Shown here one piece after another: positions 9,049 to 18,330 of a DNA stretch of 64,000 bases. Where the stretch lies: positions 62,001 to 126,000 of the forward strand of contig NZ_LN832562.1 in NCBI RefSeq assembly GCF_900005615.1, written 5' to 3'. Every line of letters begins with the position of its first letter. Within the stretch, counting starts at the first letter, position 1. This DNA is from Paracoccus aminovorans. Lineage in GTDB: Bacteria; Pseudomonadota; Alphaproteobacteria; Rhodobacterales; Rhodobacteraceae. Below the pieces are notes generated by a model, which was given only the letters and a program-made list of their open reading frames with translations, was not told where the DNA came from and ran no database searches. Position numbers and translations under genes: made by a program.

Positions 9049-10245
9049 ATGCGTGATCCCCTGTTCCGCATGGCCTTGCTGCTTGGCCTGCTGTCCGCCG
9101 TCGGTCCTTTCGCGATCGACATGTATCTGCCCGCTCTGCCCGAGGTGGCCGGCGACCTCGGCACCACCGAACCCATGGCGGCGCTGACGCTGACCGCCTA
9201 TTTCATCGTCTTCGGCATTGCCCAGATGATCTATGGGCCGATGTCGGATGCCGTCGGCCGGCGCCGGCCGCTGCTGGTCGGCGTGGTGATCTTCCTGGTC
9301 GCCAGCATCGCCGCCAGCCTGGCGCCCGACATCGGCTGGCTGATCGCCGCCCGCGCCCTGCAGGGGCTGGGCGCGGCCACGCTGATGGTGGTGCCGCGCG
9401 CGGTGATCCGCGACATGGCGACCGGCCCGGCGGCGGCCCGGATGATGGCGGCGATCATGATCGTGATCTCGGTCTCGCCGATGCTGGCGCCGCTGACCGG
9501 CTCGATGGTGATGGCCTGGGGCGGCTGGCGCGAGATCTTCGCGGTTCTGGCCGGTGCCGCGGCCGTCAGCCTGATGCTGATCCTTTTCGTGCTGCCCGAG
9601 ACGCTGGCCCCCGAGCAGCGCCGGCCGGTGCGGCTGGGCGCGATGCTGGCGGGCGCGCGTCGGCTGTTGGGCGACCGCCGCTTCCTGGGGCTGACGCTGA
9701 TCGGCGGCTTCGGCATCGCCAGCTTCTTCGTGTTCCTGGCCTCGGCGAGCTTCGTCTATACCCGGCAATACGGGCTGGGCCCGACCGGCTTTTCGCTGGC
9801 CTTCGCGGTCAATGCGATCGGATTCTTCTCGGCCTCTCAATTCGCCGGCCGGTTGGCCGGGCGCTATGGGATGGAGCGGGTGATTTCCCTGGCGATCACC
9901 GGCTTCGCGGCGCTGTCGCTGGGGCTGTCGGCGGTGGTGCTGGCCGGGATCGACGCGCTGCCGGTGGTGGTCGCGGGCCTGTTCCTGGCCAATGCCTGCC
10001 TGGGCCTGGTGATGCCCACCGCCATGGTCATGTCGATGGACCCGCATCCCGACATCGCCGGGCTCGCTTCGTCGCTGGGCGGCACGGTGCAGATGCTGAC
10101 CGGAGGGTTGATGATCGCCGTGACCGGGCCCTTCATCGACAACACCGCCGCGACCATGGTGCCGGCCATCGCGCTTTGCGCAGTCCTGGCCTGGGCCGCG
10201 GCCGCAGCCTCGCTGCCCCGGCTGCGGCTGGGTCGGTCCCGCTAG
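9049..10245 (+). CDS. MFS multidrug efflux transporter, Bcr/CflA type
   Basis: A 398-residue major facilitator with 12 predicted membrane segments, of the Bcr/CflA drug:proton antiporter branch. Family signs are the start GLLSAVGPFAIDMYLPALPE, the A-loop motif QMIYGPMSDAVGRRRPLLVG, the QGLGAATLMVVPRAVIRDM segment and ISVSPMLAPLTGSM. It probably exports small hydrophobic compounds or metabolites; real substrates of such pumps are often unknown. The ATG at 9049 begins the conserved first helix, though its ribosome site is weak. It stands alone between the minus-strand microprotein and the ada gene. Confidence 0.9.
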   Translation: MRDPLFRMALLLGLLSAVGPFAIDMYLPALPEVAGDLGTTEPMAALTLTAYFIVFGIAQMIYGPMSDAVGRRRPLLVGVVIFLVASIAASLAPDIGWLIAARALQGLGAATLMVVPRAVIRDMATGPAAARMMAAIMIVISVSPMLAPLTGSMVMAWGGWREIFAVLAGAAAVSLMLILFVLPETLAPEQRRPVRLGAMLAGARRLLGDRRFLGLTLIGGFGIASFFVFLASASFVYTRQYGLGPTGFSLAFAVNAIGFFSASQFAGRLAGRYGMERVISLAITGFAALSLGLSAVVLAGIDALPVVVAGLFLANACLGLVMPTAMVMSMDPHPDIAGLASSLGGTVQMLTGGLMIAVTGPFIDNTAATMVPAIALCAVLAWAAAAASLPRLRLGRSR

Positions 10246-10561
10246 GCCGGGCGATGAACACGCGCCGGCCCGGGGCGCCGGCGATCAGATGCCGGGGGGC
10301 CGTGCCCCCTTCGGCTCCGTGAGCGGCGCAACAGAGCAGAGGCGGTGGACGGTGGCGGCAGGTCGTCGCAGTGCGATGCCGGAGCTGTGTCCGTTCGCCC
10401 ATCCCGTCGGAAGGCCGTTTTCTCCAGCATCTGGCTCTCGGCTGGCAGGATCGCTTGGCTGCCGAAGGCCCGGGCTGCAGGATCCGACGCTTCCTTGGAG
10501 TCCGGTCGCAGAGACGGCAGGCGCCTTCGGCGCAGGAATCGCAGGTATAGTCCGGATCGGG
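10246..10561. other. Intergenic region with no recognised gene
   Basis: About 316 bp between the convergent efflux gene and ada. It contains GC-rich short palindromes (for example GCGCC-TTCG-GCGC near 10520) that could terminate transcription from either side. No convincing reading frame, RNA gene or repeat is visible. Confidence 0.4.
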
Positions 10562-11623
10562 TCAGCCGGCGCGTTCCCGGTCCTGCAGCGCCTGCTTGCG
10601 GGCGACGCCCCAGCGATAGCCCGACAGCCCGCCGTCGCTGCGGACGACGCGATGGCAGGGGATGGCGACGGCGAGCGTATTGGCCGCGCAGGCCTGGGCG
10701 ACGGCGCGGGTGGCGCTGGGGGCGTCGATCCGGCGGGCGATCTCGGCATAGGTGGCGGTGGTGCCGGGCGGGATCCGGCGCAACGCCTGCCAGACCCGCT
10801 GCTGGAAGGCGGTGCCGCGGATGTCCAGGGGCAGGTCCAGCCCGATGCCGGGCGCCTCGACAAAGCCGACGACCCGGGCGACCAGCGCCTCGAATTCCGG
10901 GTCGCGGCCGATCAGCCGCGCCTGCGGGAAACGGTCCTGGAACTCGCGCAGCAGCGCCTGGGGGTCGTCGCCGAGCGCGATGGCGCAGATGCCGCGCCCG
11001 CTTTGCGCCACCAGGATGGCGCCGAGCGCGCATTGCCCCAGCGCGAAACGGATTTCCTCGCCCGCGCCGCCCTTGCGCCAGGCCGAGGGCGTCATGCCCA
11101 GGATCCCGTCCGCGCTTTCGTAGAAGCGGCTGTTCGCGCCGAAGCCGGCCTCATAGATCGCGCCGGTGACGCTGGACCCGCTGCGCAGCCGCTCGCGCAG
11201 CTTGCCGGCGCGATGGGCGCTGGCATAGGCGCGCGGCGTCAGCCCGGTGATCGCCTTGAACTGGCGGTGGAAATGGAACGGGCTGAGCCCGGCGGCGTCG
11301 GCCAGAACGTCGAGGCTGGGCGGGGTCTCGGCGCTTTCGATCAGCCGGCAGGCGGCGGCGACCAGCGCCGCATTGGCCTCGGCCGTCGAGGCGCCGCGCG
11401 GGTTGCAGCGCCGGCAGGGGCGAAAGCCCCCCGCCTCGGCCTGGTCGGGGGTGGCGAAGAAACGCACGTTCTCGGGCCTCGGCCGCCGTGCGGGGCAGGA
11501 GGGGCGGCAATAGACCCCGGTGCTGCGCACGGCATAGACGAAGCCGCCGTCCGCGGCCGCGTCGCGGGCCAGCACGGCCTGCCAGCGGGGATCGTCGCTT
11601 GTGGGAAGGGGACGCTGTTCCAT
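10562..11623 (-). CDS. ada: Bifunctional transcriptional activator / O6-methylguanine-DNA methyltransferase Ada
   Basis: A 353-residue Ada protein with all three modules. The N-terminal zinc-binding methyl-acceptor domain has the four cysteines at about residues 39, 43, 70 and 73 (GVYCRPSC and FRPCRRC). An AraC-type DNA-binding region follows (about 90-185; LSPFHFHRQFKAITGLTPRA). The C-terminal methyltransferase domain has the IPCHRVV active-site motif. It accepts methyl groups from phosphotriesters and O6-methylguanine and, once methylated, activates alkylation-repair genes, usually including itself. The ATG at 11623 gives the normal length. No alkA or alkB homologue is adjacent; its neighbour upstream on the same strand is the quinol-oxidase operon. 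Confidence 0.94.
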   Translation of the reverse strand: MEQRPLPTSDDPRWQAVLARDAAADGGFVYAVRSTGVYCRPSCPARRPRPENVRFFATPDQAEAGGFRPCRRCNPRGASTAEANAALVAAACRLIESAETPPSLDVLADAAGLSPFHFHRQFKAITGLTPRAYASAHRAGKLRERLRSGSSVTGAIYEAGFGANSRFYESADGILGMTPSAWRKGGAGEEIRFALGQCALGAILVAQSGRGICAIALGDDPQALLREFQDRFPQARLIGRDPEFEALVARVVGFVEAPGIGLDLPLDIRGTAFQQRVWQALRRIPPGTTATYAEIARRIDAPSATRAVAQACAANTLAVAIPCHRVVRSDGGLSGYRWGVARKQALQDRERAG

Positions 11624-11721
11624 GGTCGCGGCCTTTCTGTCATGGGTGCGATAGCATATCTGCACCCGAAAGGCATGTGCCGCACTCCGCGGCTTGCGGT
11701 CGAATTCACGGCGTGTCGGTA

Positions 11722-12438
11722 TCAGTCGGCCTTGCCGCGGCGCCACAGCCAGCCCAGCCAGCCGGCCCAGAGCGCGGCCAGCGCGAACCAGGTCAGCGCA
11801 TAGCCCAGGTGGCTGTTGCGAAAGCCGACCACGGTCAGCCCGCCGATGGGCAGATCGCCGTCCGGGCGGGCGTCGGCGTCGATGAAATAGGGCGCGACCG
11901 CGGGCAGGCCCAGGCTGGCGGCGATGGCGACGGTGTCGCGGGAATACCAGCGGCTTTCGTCGGGGCGGTTGCGGCGCAGGAAGGCGCCCTTGGGCTGGCT
12001 CATGCGCAGCAGCCCGGTGACCTCGGCGGGGGCGGCGGGCAGGGCGCGGGCGGCGCTGCGGGCCTCGTCGGGGACGAAGCCGCGGTTGACCAGCACCGTC
12101 CAGCCGCCGGGCGTCGCCAGCGGCGTCATCACCCAGAAGCCGGGGCCGCGGTCCGTCACCGCCTTGACCAGCACGTCGCTGTCCGCGGCATAGCGGCCCG
12201 CGACGGCCACGCGACGGTATTCGTCCGCGCGCGGCGAAAGCCCCGGCCAATCGGCGGGGCCGGGGGCGGGGACGGGGGGCGCGGCCAGCCGCGCCTCGAC
12301 CCGTGCGATCAGGTCGGTCTTCCAGGCCAGGCGCTGCACCTGCCAGACCCCCAGCGCGCAGAAGCCCATGAAAATGGCCAGCGCCCCGGTCAGGAGCGCC
12401 AGCCTGCGCAGGGGACGGCCGTCCCCCGCCCGGGTCAC
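11722..12438 (-). CDS. SURF1 family oxidase assembly protein (surf1q type)
   Basis: A 238-residue membrane protein of the SURF1 family, which delivers or inserts heme a into the catalytic subunit of heme-copper oxidases. It has the expected two helices flanking a soluble domain: one at about residues 12-35 (LALLTGALAIFMGFCALGVW) and one near 208-230 (GYALTWFALAALWAGWLGWL). The conserved WQVQRL and YRRVAVAGRY motifs are present, as is VLVNRGFVP. Its ATG overlaps the stop of cyoD by four bases (ATGA), so it is the last gene of the oxidase operon. A SURF1 dedicated to the quinol oxidase is known from Paracoccus denitrificans, which suggests a heme-a-containing (ba3) enzyme here. Confidence 0.92.
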   Translation of the reverse strand: MTRAGDGRPLRRLALLTGALAIFMGFCALGVWQVQRLAWKTDLIARVEARLAAPPVPAPGPADWPGLSPRADEYRRVAVAGRYAADSDVLVKAVTDRGPGFWVMTPLATPGGWTVLVNRGFVPDEARSAARALPAAPAEVTGLLRMSQPKGAFLRRNRPDESRWYSRDTVAIAASLGLPAVAPYFIDADARPDGDLPIGGLTVVGFRNSHLGYALTWFALAALWAGWLGWLWRRGKAD

Positions 12439-12827
12439 GAGCCGAAGCCCTGCGTCATCTCGTGGTTCATCTGCGGCATCATGTTGGTGTTCATGTGATA
12501 CATGACCCAGATCGAGCCGGCGAGCAGGATCACCACCACGACCACGGTGAAGATGGTGGAAAGCAGGGTCCAGCCCTCTTCCTGGCTGCCGGACATGTGC
12601 AGGAAATACACCATGTGCACCAGGATCTGCACCACGGCGAAGGCGATGACGACCACGGCCGTCAGTCCCCGGCTTTCGAAGCCGCCGGCCATGACGATGC
12701 CGAAGGGAATGGCGGTCAGGATCACCGACAGCAGGAAGCCCTTGAGATAGGAGCCGTAGCTGCCGTGGTCGTGGCCCGCGCCGTGGCCATGGTGGTCGTG
12801 ATGGGCGTGTGCGTGATCGGCAGGCAT
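12435..12827 (-). CDS. cyoD: Quinol oxidase subunit IV (CyoD/QoxD)
   Basis: A 130-residue small subunit with three membrane helices (about residues 28-48, 55-77 and 88-110) and the family segment VQILVHMVYFLHMSGSQEEG. The N-terminus is a histidine-rich stretch (HAHAHHDHHGHGAGHDHG), which may bind metal or may simply be a low-complexity leader. It assists assembly of the oxidase rather than catalysis. Its ATG shares one base with the cyoC stop (TGATG), and its stop overlaps the SURF1 start, so translation of the three is likely coupled. Confidence 0.93.
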   Translation of the reverse strand: MPADHAHAHHDHHGHGAGHDHGSYGSYLKGFLLSVILTAIPFGIVMAGGFESRGLTAVVVIAFAVVQILVHMVYFLHMSGSQEEGWTLLSTIFTVVVVVILLAGSIWVMYHMNTNMMPQMNHEMTQGFGS

Positions 12828-13444
12828 CAGATCATCCCCAGCAGATAGACGAAGGTGAAGACGCCGATCCAGATGACGTCCAGGAAGTGCCAGAACATGG
12901 ACAGGCAGGTCATGCGGCGCTGGTTGGCGGGGATCAGCCCCTTGCGGGTGATCTGCATCATCAGCGTCACCAGCCAGATCGAGCCGAAGGTGACGTGCAG
13001 CCCGTGCGTGCCGACCAGGGTGAAGAAGGCCGACAGGAAGCCCGACCGCTGCGGCCCGGCGCCGACATGGATCATGTGGTGGAACTCGTAGAGCTCGATG
13101 GCGAGGAAGCACAGGCCGAAGAAAAGCGTCACGGCCAGCCAGCGCAGCGTGCCGCTCTGGTTGCCCTTGGCCATGGCCAGCATGGCGAAGCCGAAGGTGA
13201 TCGACGACAAGAGCAGCATCGCGGTGTTGACCGCCACCAGCTCCAGGTCGAACAGGTCCTTGGGCCCGGGCCCGGCGGCATAGCTGCTGCCGAGCACGCC
13301 GAAGACCGCGAAAAGCACCGCGAACATCAGGCAGTCGCTCATCAGGTAGACCCAGAAGCCGATGCTGGTCGAGGCCCCCTCGGGGTGGTGATGGGGCTCA
13401 AGCTCCCAATAGCGGCTCATGCTGTCTTGGGTTGCGGTGTTCAT
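12827..13444 (-). CDS. cyoC: Quinol oxidase subunit III (CyoC/QoxC)
   Basis: A 205-residue subunit III with five membrane helices. Family signs are GFWVYLMSDCLMFAVLFAVF, FFGLCFLAIELYEFHHMIHV, SAFFTLVGTHGLHVTFGSIW and SMFWHFLDVIWIGVFTFVYL. The conserved acidic residue in the IELYEF helix is present. It stabilises the core and the proton-uptake path of the oxidase. It begins 3 bp after the cyoB stop and overlaps the cyoD start. Confidence 0.94.
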   Translation of the reverse strand: MNTATQDSMSRYWELEPHHHPEGASTSIGFWVYLMSDCLMFAVLFAVFGVLGSSYAAGPGPKDLFDLELVAVNTAMLLLSSITFGFAMLAMAKGNQSGTLRWLAVTLFFGLCFLAIELYEFHHMIHVGAGPQRSGFLSAFFTLVGTHGLHVTFGSIWLVTLMMQITRKGLIPANQRRMTCLSMFWHFLDVIWIGVFTFVYLLGMI

Positions 13445-13447
13445 GGT

Positions 13448-15454
13448 TCAGGCCCCCTGCGCAAGCTGGCGCGTCCGGGCGTCCTCGGCCGCCTCGATGT
13501 CCGTGACCGGGATGTAATAGTCGCGGTCGTAGTTGAAGGTATGGGCGATCGAGACGACGATGATGCCCAGGAAGCTGGCGGCGGCCAGCCACCAGACATA
13601 CCAGATCAGCGCCATGCCGCAGATCGTGGACAGCGCCGCCAGGATGACGCCGGTGCCGGTGTTCTTCGGCATGTGGATCGGCTGGTAGGTGGCCAGCGGC
13701 CGGCGCGCTCCGGCCTGTTTCATCTCCCACCAGGTATCCAGCCCGTGCGAGATCGGGCTGAAGGCGAAGTTGTAGGCCGGCGGCGGCGACGAGGTCGCCC
13801 ATTCCAGCGTGCGGCCGTCCCACGGGTCGCCGGTCACATCGCGATAGTCGGCGCGGTTGCGCCGCAGGATCGAGACGCCGAACTGGATGAACATGGCCGC
13901 GATGCCGCAGGCGATCAGTACGGCGCCGAAGGCCGCGATGGCGAACCAGATCCGCAGGTCGGGATCGTCGAAGACCCGCAGCCGGCGGGTCACGCCCATC
14001 AGCCCCAGGATATAGAGCGGCATGAAGGCGGCCCAGAAGCCCACGACCCAGAACCAGAACGAGACCTTGCCCCAGAACACGTCCAGCTTGAAGCCGAAGG
14101 CCTTGGGCCACCAGAAGTTGATCGCCGCGAACAGGCCGAACAGCACGCCGCCGATGATCACGTTGTGGAAGTGGGCGATCAGGAACAGCGAGTTGTGCAG
14201 CACGAAGTCCGCCGGGGGCACCGCCAGCAGCACGCCGGTCATGCCGCCGATGACGAAGGTCAGCATGAAGGCCACCGTCCACATCATCGGCAGCTCATAG
14301 CGGATGCGGCCGCGATACATGGTGAACAGCCAGTTGAAGAGCTTGGCCCCGGTCGGGATCGAGATGATCATCGTGGTGATCCCGAAGAACGAGTTCACCG
14401 ACGCGCCCGAGCCCATGGTGAAGAAGTGGTGCAGCCAGACCAGATAGCTCAGCACCGTGATGCAGACGGTGGCGTAGACCATCGAGGAATAGCCGAACAG
14501 CCGCTTGCCCGAGAAGGTCGAGGTGACTTCCGAGAAGACGCCGAACAGCGGCAGGATCAGGATATAGACCTCGGGGTGGCCCCAGATCCAGATGAGGTTG
14601 ATATACATCATCGGATTGCCGCCAAGGTCGTTGGTAAAGAAGTTGGTGCCGACATAGCGGTCCAGCGTCAGCAGGATCAGCGTCATGGTCAGCACCGGGA
14701 ACGAGGCGACGATCAGGATATTGGCGCAGAACGAGGTCCAGGTGAAGATCGGCATCCGCATCATGGTCATGCCCGGCGCCCGCATCTTCAGGATGGTCAC
14801 CAGCAGGTTGATGCCCGACAGCGTGGTGCCGACGCCCGCGACCTGCAGGCCCCAGATGTAGTAATCCACCCCGACCCAGGGGCTGTAGCCGATGCCCGAC
14901 AGCGGCGGAAAGGCCAGCCAGCCGGTCTGGGCGTATTCGCCGACGAACAGCGACGCCATGGTGATCACCGCGCCGCCCACCGTCATCCAGAACGAGAAAT
15001 TGTTCAGGAAGGGAAAGGACACGTCGCGCGCGCCGATCTGCAGGGGCACGATGTAGTTCATCAGCCCGGTGATGAAGGGCATGGCCACGAAGAAGATCAT
15101 GATGACGCCATGCGCCGTGAAGATCTGGTCGTAGTGATGGCTGTTCAGATAGCCCTCGGAGCCGCCGAAGGCCCAGACCTGCTGCAGCCGCATCATGATG
15201 GCGTCGGCAAAGCCGCGCACGAACATGATCAGCGCCAGCACCACATACATGATGCCGATCTTTTTGTGATCGACCGAGGTGAACCACTCTTTCCAGAGAT
15301 AGCCCCACAGCCGGTACTTCGTCAGCACCGCAAGCAGTGCCAGCCCGCCGACGGCGACGGCGACGAAGGTGGCCCAGACGATGGGCTCCTTCGGGATCGC
15401 GTCCCAGTTCAGCCGGCCGAAAAGGAATGTCGTTTCGTTGCTGGGGATAGCCAT
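13448..15454 (-). CDS. cyoB: Quinol oxidase catalytic subunit I (CyoB/QoxB)
   Basis: A 668-residue heme-copper oxidase subunit I that reduces O2 to water and pumps protons in the inner membrane. All ligands are visible: the low-spin heme histidine in [15 protein letters not shown], the CuB ligands in [12 protein letters not shown] (with the tyrosine that forms the His-Tyr cross-link) and [11 protein letters not shown], and the two histidines in [12 protein letters not shown]. The K-channel lysine ([12 protein letters not shown]) and the D-channel entry aspartate ([14 protein letters not shown]) mark an A-type proton-pumping enzyme. It has the extra helices at both ends typical of CyoB. It lies 12 bp after cyoA. 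Confidence 0.96.
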   Translation of the reverse strand: MAIPSNETTFLFGRLNWDAIPKEPIVWATFVAVAVGGLALLAVLTKYRLWGYLWKEWFTSVDHKKIGIMYVVLALIMFVRGFADAIMMRLQQVWAFGGSEGYLNSHHYDQIFTAHGVIMIFFVAMPFITGLMNYIVPLQIGARDVSFPFLNNFSFWMTVGGAVITMASLFVGEYAQTGWLAFPPLSGIGYSPWVGVDYYIWGLQVAGVGTTLSGINLLVTILKMRAPGMTMMRMPIFTWTSFCANILIVASFPVLTMTLILLTLDRYVGTNFFTNDLGGNPMMYINLIWIWGHPEVYILILPLFGVFSEVTSTFSGKRLFGYSSMVYATVCITVLSYLVWLHHFFTMGSGASVNSFFGITTMIISIPTGAKLFNWLFTMYRGRIRYELPMMWTVAFMLTFVIGGMTGVLLAVPPADFVLHNSLFLIAHFHNVIIGGVLFGLFAAINFWWPKAFGFKLDVFWGKVSFWFWVVGFWAAFMPLYILGLMGVTRRLRVFDDPDLRIWFAIAAFGAVLIACGIAAMFIQFGVSILRRNRADYRDVTGDPWDGRTLEWATSSPPPAYNFAFSPISHGLDTWWEMKQAGARRPLATYQPIHMPKNTGTGVILAALSTICGMALIWYVWWLAAASFLGIIVVSIAHTFNYDRDYYIPVTDIEAAEDARTRQLAQGA

Positions 15455-15466
15455 GCGAGCGTCCGT

Positions 15467-16669
15467 TCAGAAATTCCGCGCCTGACCCGCCGCCGGGTCG
15501 AGCTGGGTCATGTCAGTGTCATGCGAGAGGGACAGAAGCCCCCGCGGCGGGGTCAGCGCCCGGCCGCGCAGCGGCGACTGGTCCGCCGGCGGCTGCACCG
15601 CCAGCGCCCCGCTGCCGAACATCAGCGCCGAATCCTCGGGCGTGCAGAACGAGGCGACCTGGAAGGGCTCCCAGCCCAGCACCGGGACGCGGGCGCCGCG
15701 GCGCTGGTGCTTGTCATAGGTCAGCGCGGTGGTGTTCATGGTCCCGGCCAGCCCGGCGCCGCCCTGGTCGTCGATGGCCATCATCTCGGCCATGCACATC
15801 TTGCCCGGCTCGACGCACATGTTGACGACGCGGGCGAACAGCTGCGGATCGACCTCGGCGAAGGACATCGGCGGCACGTTCTCGCTGGGCGCCTCGAGAT
15901 CGAGGTAGCGCGGCCGGTCCAGCGTGCCGCCGGCGGCGCGGGCCTTTTCGACCCAGGCGCGGAAATCGGCGTCGTCGCTGGCGAAAGTCTTGAAATGCAT
16001 CCCCGAAAAGCCGTGGCCCGAGTAATGCGAAGCGATGCCCTTGTATTCGCCCGGGGTGTTGAAGACGCCGTGCAGCGTGGTCTGCATCCCCGGCATGGCA
16101 TAGATCATGCCCGCCATGGCCGGGATGTAGAAGGCGTTCATCACCGAGGTCGAGGTCAGGGTGAACTCGACCGGCCGGTTCACCGGGACGGCCAGTTCGT
16201 TGACGGTGGCGATGCCCTCGTCGGGATAGATGAACAGCCATTTCCAGTCCATCGCCACCACCTGCACCCGCAGCGGCGTCTGCTCCGCGGGGACCGGCTG
16301 CCCGGCCTCGATGCGTTCCAGCGGGCGGTAGGGGTCCAGAAGATGGGTGCCGACCCAGGTCAGCGCCCCCAGCGAGATGATGATCAGCAGCGGCGCCGCC
16401 CAGATCACGAACTCGAGCTTGGTGGAATGGTCCCAGTCGGGCGCATATTCGGCCGCGCGGTTCCTTTCGCGGTATTTCACCGCGAACCACACCGTCAGCA
16501 CCATCACCGGCACGATGATGAGCAGCATCAGAAGCGTCGAGATCACCAGCAGGTCGCGCTGCCGTGCCGCGACGTCACCGGCCGGCGCCAGGACCTCGGC
16601 CTTGCAGGCGGCAAGGGGGACAAGAAGCGAAAGCCCTATCAGGCGGTGAAATATATGTTTTATTTTCAT
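15467..16669 (-). CDS. cyoA: Quinol oxidase subunit II (CyoA/QoxA), lipoprotein
   Basis: A 400-residue subunit II. It starts with a lipoprotein signal (LLVPLAAC, lipidated Cys22), followed by two membrane helices at about 42-64 and 84-106, then a periplasmic cupredoxin domain. The CuA ligand set of cytochrome c oxidases is absent: the region reads HYSGHGFSGMHFKTFASDD. The partner is therefore ubiquinol, not cytochrome c. A C-terminal extension of about 90 residues (after PGKMCMAEMMAIDDQGG) is longer than in E. coli CyoA. The start at 16669 opens the lipoprotein signal. It is the first gene of the operon, and an FNR-like box lies 76-89 bp upstream. Confidence 0.94.
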   Translation of the reverse strand: MKIKHIFHRLIGLSLLVPLAACKAEVLAPAGDVAARQRDLLVISTLLMLLIIVPVMVLTVWFAVKYRERNRAAEYAPDWDHSTKLEFVIWAAPLLIIISLGALTWVGTHLLDPYRPLERIEAGQPVPAEQTPLRVQVVAMDWKWLFIYPDEGIATVNELAVPVNRPVEFTLTSTSVMNAFYIPAMAGMIYAMPGMQTTLHGVFNTPGEYKGIASHYSGHGFSGMHFKTFASDDADFRAWVEKARAAGGTLDRPRYLDLEAPSENVPPMSFAEVDPQLFARVVNMCVEPGKMCMAEMMAIDDQGGAGLAGTMNTTALTYDKHQRRGARVPVLGWEPFQVASFCTPEDSALMFGSGALAVQPPADQSPLRGRALTPPRGLLSLSHDTDMTQLDPAAGQARNF

Positions 16670-16744
16670 TGGACTACCTGCTGTCCGGTTGATGGCGCAG
16701 CCGACCGAATCGGAAATGCACCGGGCAAGTTGCGCTTCACTACC

Positions 16745-16758
16745 TTGATCTGGGTCAA
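16745..16758. promoter_or_regulatory. FNR/FnrP-like binding site upstream of cyoA
   Basis: The palindrome TTGATCTGGGTCAA matches the FNR consensus TTGAT-N4-ATCAA at nine of ten fixed positions. It sits between cyoA (start 16669, minus) and the MFS gene (plus). Its position relative to any transcript start is unknown, so activation and repression are both open. FNR-type proteins are known to govern terminal-oxidase genes in Paracoccus. Confidence 0.7.
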
Positions 16759-16880
16759 GGCGACATGCGACGTTTTGCCCTATGCTGTTCGCCCCCGGTC
16801 TGGCGCTAGGGAAAGGGCAGGACGCCGGGGGGCCCTGGGCCGCGCCCGGCACGAATCTGGACCAGATCGAAATCATCCGC

Positions 16881-18209
16881 ATGTCGAGCACCTCTTCTTC
16901 GGCCCATTCCGGCCGCTCCAGCGCCCCGGCCCCGCAACACCAGGGGCATCCGGTCTCGCCCTCGGACATTGCCGTGGGCGTCATCATCGGACGAACCTCC
17001 GAGTTCTTCGATTTCTTCGTCTTTGCCATCGCCTCGGTGATCGTGTTCCCGCAGCGGATCTTTCCCTTCGTGGATCCGCTCAGCGGGACGCTGCTGTCCT
17101 TCGCGCTGCTGGCGCTGGCCTTCGTGGTGCGGCCGCTGGGCAGCGCGCTGTTCATGGCCGTCGACCGCCGCCACGGCCGCGTCACCAAGCTGACCACGGC
17201 GCTGTTCCTGATGGGCACCGCCACCGTCGCCATGGGGCTGATCCCCAGCTACGACACGGCGGGCGACTGGGCCATCGTCATCCTGGCGGTGCTGCGCATC
17301 GGCCAGGGGCTGGCGCTTGGCGGCGCCTGGGACGGCATGCCGTCGCTGCTGGCGCTGACCTCGCCCCGGAACCGGCGCGGCTTCTATGCCATGATCCCGC
17401 AGCTGGGGGCGCCGATCGGGTTGATCGTGGCCAGCCTGCTCTTCGCCTATCTGGCGGCGAATCTCTCGGAAGCGGACTTCCTCGACTGGGGCTGGCGCTA
17501 TCCGTTCTTCGTCGCCTTCTCGGTGAACGTGGTGGCGCTGTTCGCCCGGCTGCGCATCGTCGCCACCGACGAATTCGGCCAGCTGTTCCGGTCGCGCGAA
17601 TTGCAGCCCACCCGCCTGGGCACGACCCTGGCCGAGGACGGCGGCGCCGTGCTGCTGGGCATCTTCGTGCCGCTGGCCAGCTTTGCCATGTTCCACATGG
17701 TCACGGTCTATCCGCTGTCCTGGATCTTCCTCTACACCAACGAGACCCTGGTCAGCTTCCTGGTGATCGAGGCCGTGGCCGCCGTCGCCGGCATCGCCGC
17801 GATCCTGCTGTCGGGCTTCCTGGCCGACCGGATCGGCCGCCAGCGGCTGCTGCTGGTCGGGGCGCTGCTGATCGGCGGCTTCGCCATCCTGGCGCCGCTG
17901 CTGCTTTCGGCCGGCCAGACCGGCGAGACGATCTATATGATCGCCGGCTTCTTCATCCTGGGCCTCAGCTTCGGGCAAAGCTCGGGTGCGGTCGCCTCGC
18001 TCTTCGGGGTGCGCAACCGCTATACCGGCTCGGCCCTCGTCTCGGACCTGGCCTGGATGTTCGGCGCCGGCTTCGCGCCGCTGACCGCGCTGCTGCTGTC
18101 GACCTGGCTGGGGCTGCCCGCCGCGGGTCTCTACCTGCTGTCGGGCGCCATCTGCTCGACCGTCGCGGTGCTGCTGGCCGGCCGCATGGACTTCAAGGGC
18201 GACGCCTGA
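16881..18209 (+). CDS. MFS transporter, metabolite:proton symporter (MHS/ProP-like)
   Basis: A 442-residue major facilitator of the MHS branch, which usually imports organic acids or betaines with protons. The branch signature is seen in the first helix (GVIIGRTSEFFDFFVFAIAS), in FVVRPLGSALFMAVDRRHGR, in the QGLALGGAWDGMPSLLAL segment and in the second-half A-loop LSGFLADRIGRQRLLLVG. Twelve helices are predicted. The ATG at 16881 is chosen from similarity; 16782 is an upstream in-frame alternative and neither has a strong ribosome site. It diverges from cyoA, with the FNR-like box between them, so it may respond to oxygen as well. The substrate is unknown. Confidence 0.88.
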   Translation: MSSTSSSAHSGRSSAPAPQHQGHPVSPSDIAVGVIIGRTSEFFDFFVFAIASVIVFPQRIFPFVDPLSGTLLSFALLALAFVVRPLGSALFMAVDRRHGRVTKLTTALFLMGTATVAMGLIPSYDTAGDWAIVILAVLRIGQGLALGGAWDGMPSLLALTSPRNRRGFYAMIPQLGAPIGLIVASLLFAYLAANLSEADFLDWGWRYPFFVAFSVNVVALFARLRIVATDEFGQLFRSRELQPTRLGTTLAEDGGAVLLGIFVPLASFAMFHMVTVYPLSWIFLYTNETLVSFLVIEAVAAVAGIAAILLSGFLADRIGRQRLLLVGALLIGGFAILAPLLLSAGQTGETIYMIAGFFILGLSFGQSSGAVASLFGVRNRYTGSALVSDLAWMFGAGFAPLTALLLSTWLGLPAAGLYLLSGAICSTVAVLLAGRMDFKGDA

Positions 18210-18232
18210 CGCCCATTGCCGCGATGCGGGAC

Positions 18233-18260
18233 AGCGCCCGGGCCTTGGCTCGGGCGCTTT
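18233..18260 (+). terminator. Intrinsic-type terminator after the MHS transporter
   Basis: An 8-bp perfect stem (AGCGCCCG ... CGGGCGCT) with a 10-nt loop, ending in TTT, placed 24 bp after the transporter stop and before gcdH. Confidence 0.6.
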
Positions 18261-18330
18261 CGCATGGCGCCGGCCGCTTGGCCTCGGCTTCCGGTTTCGG
18301 CTAGCATCGCCGCGACTCAAGGAGTGACCC

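Noticed and set aside
12780..12827. Histidine-rich start of CyoD as evidence for a separate metal-binding peptide
   Set aside because: It is in frame with and directly joined to the conserved first helix of CyoD; low-complexity leaders of this kind occur in the family.
12809..18304. A 1831-codon open frame on the plus strand opposite the oxidase operon
   Set aside because: It is antisense to five well supported genes and its product is low-complexity His/Gln/Arg/Asp-rich sequence, the usual by-product of strong third-position GC bias.
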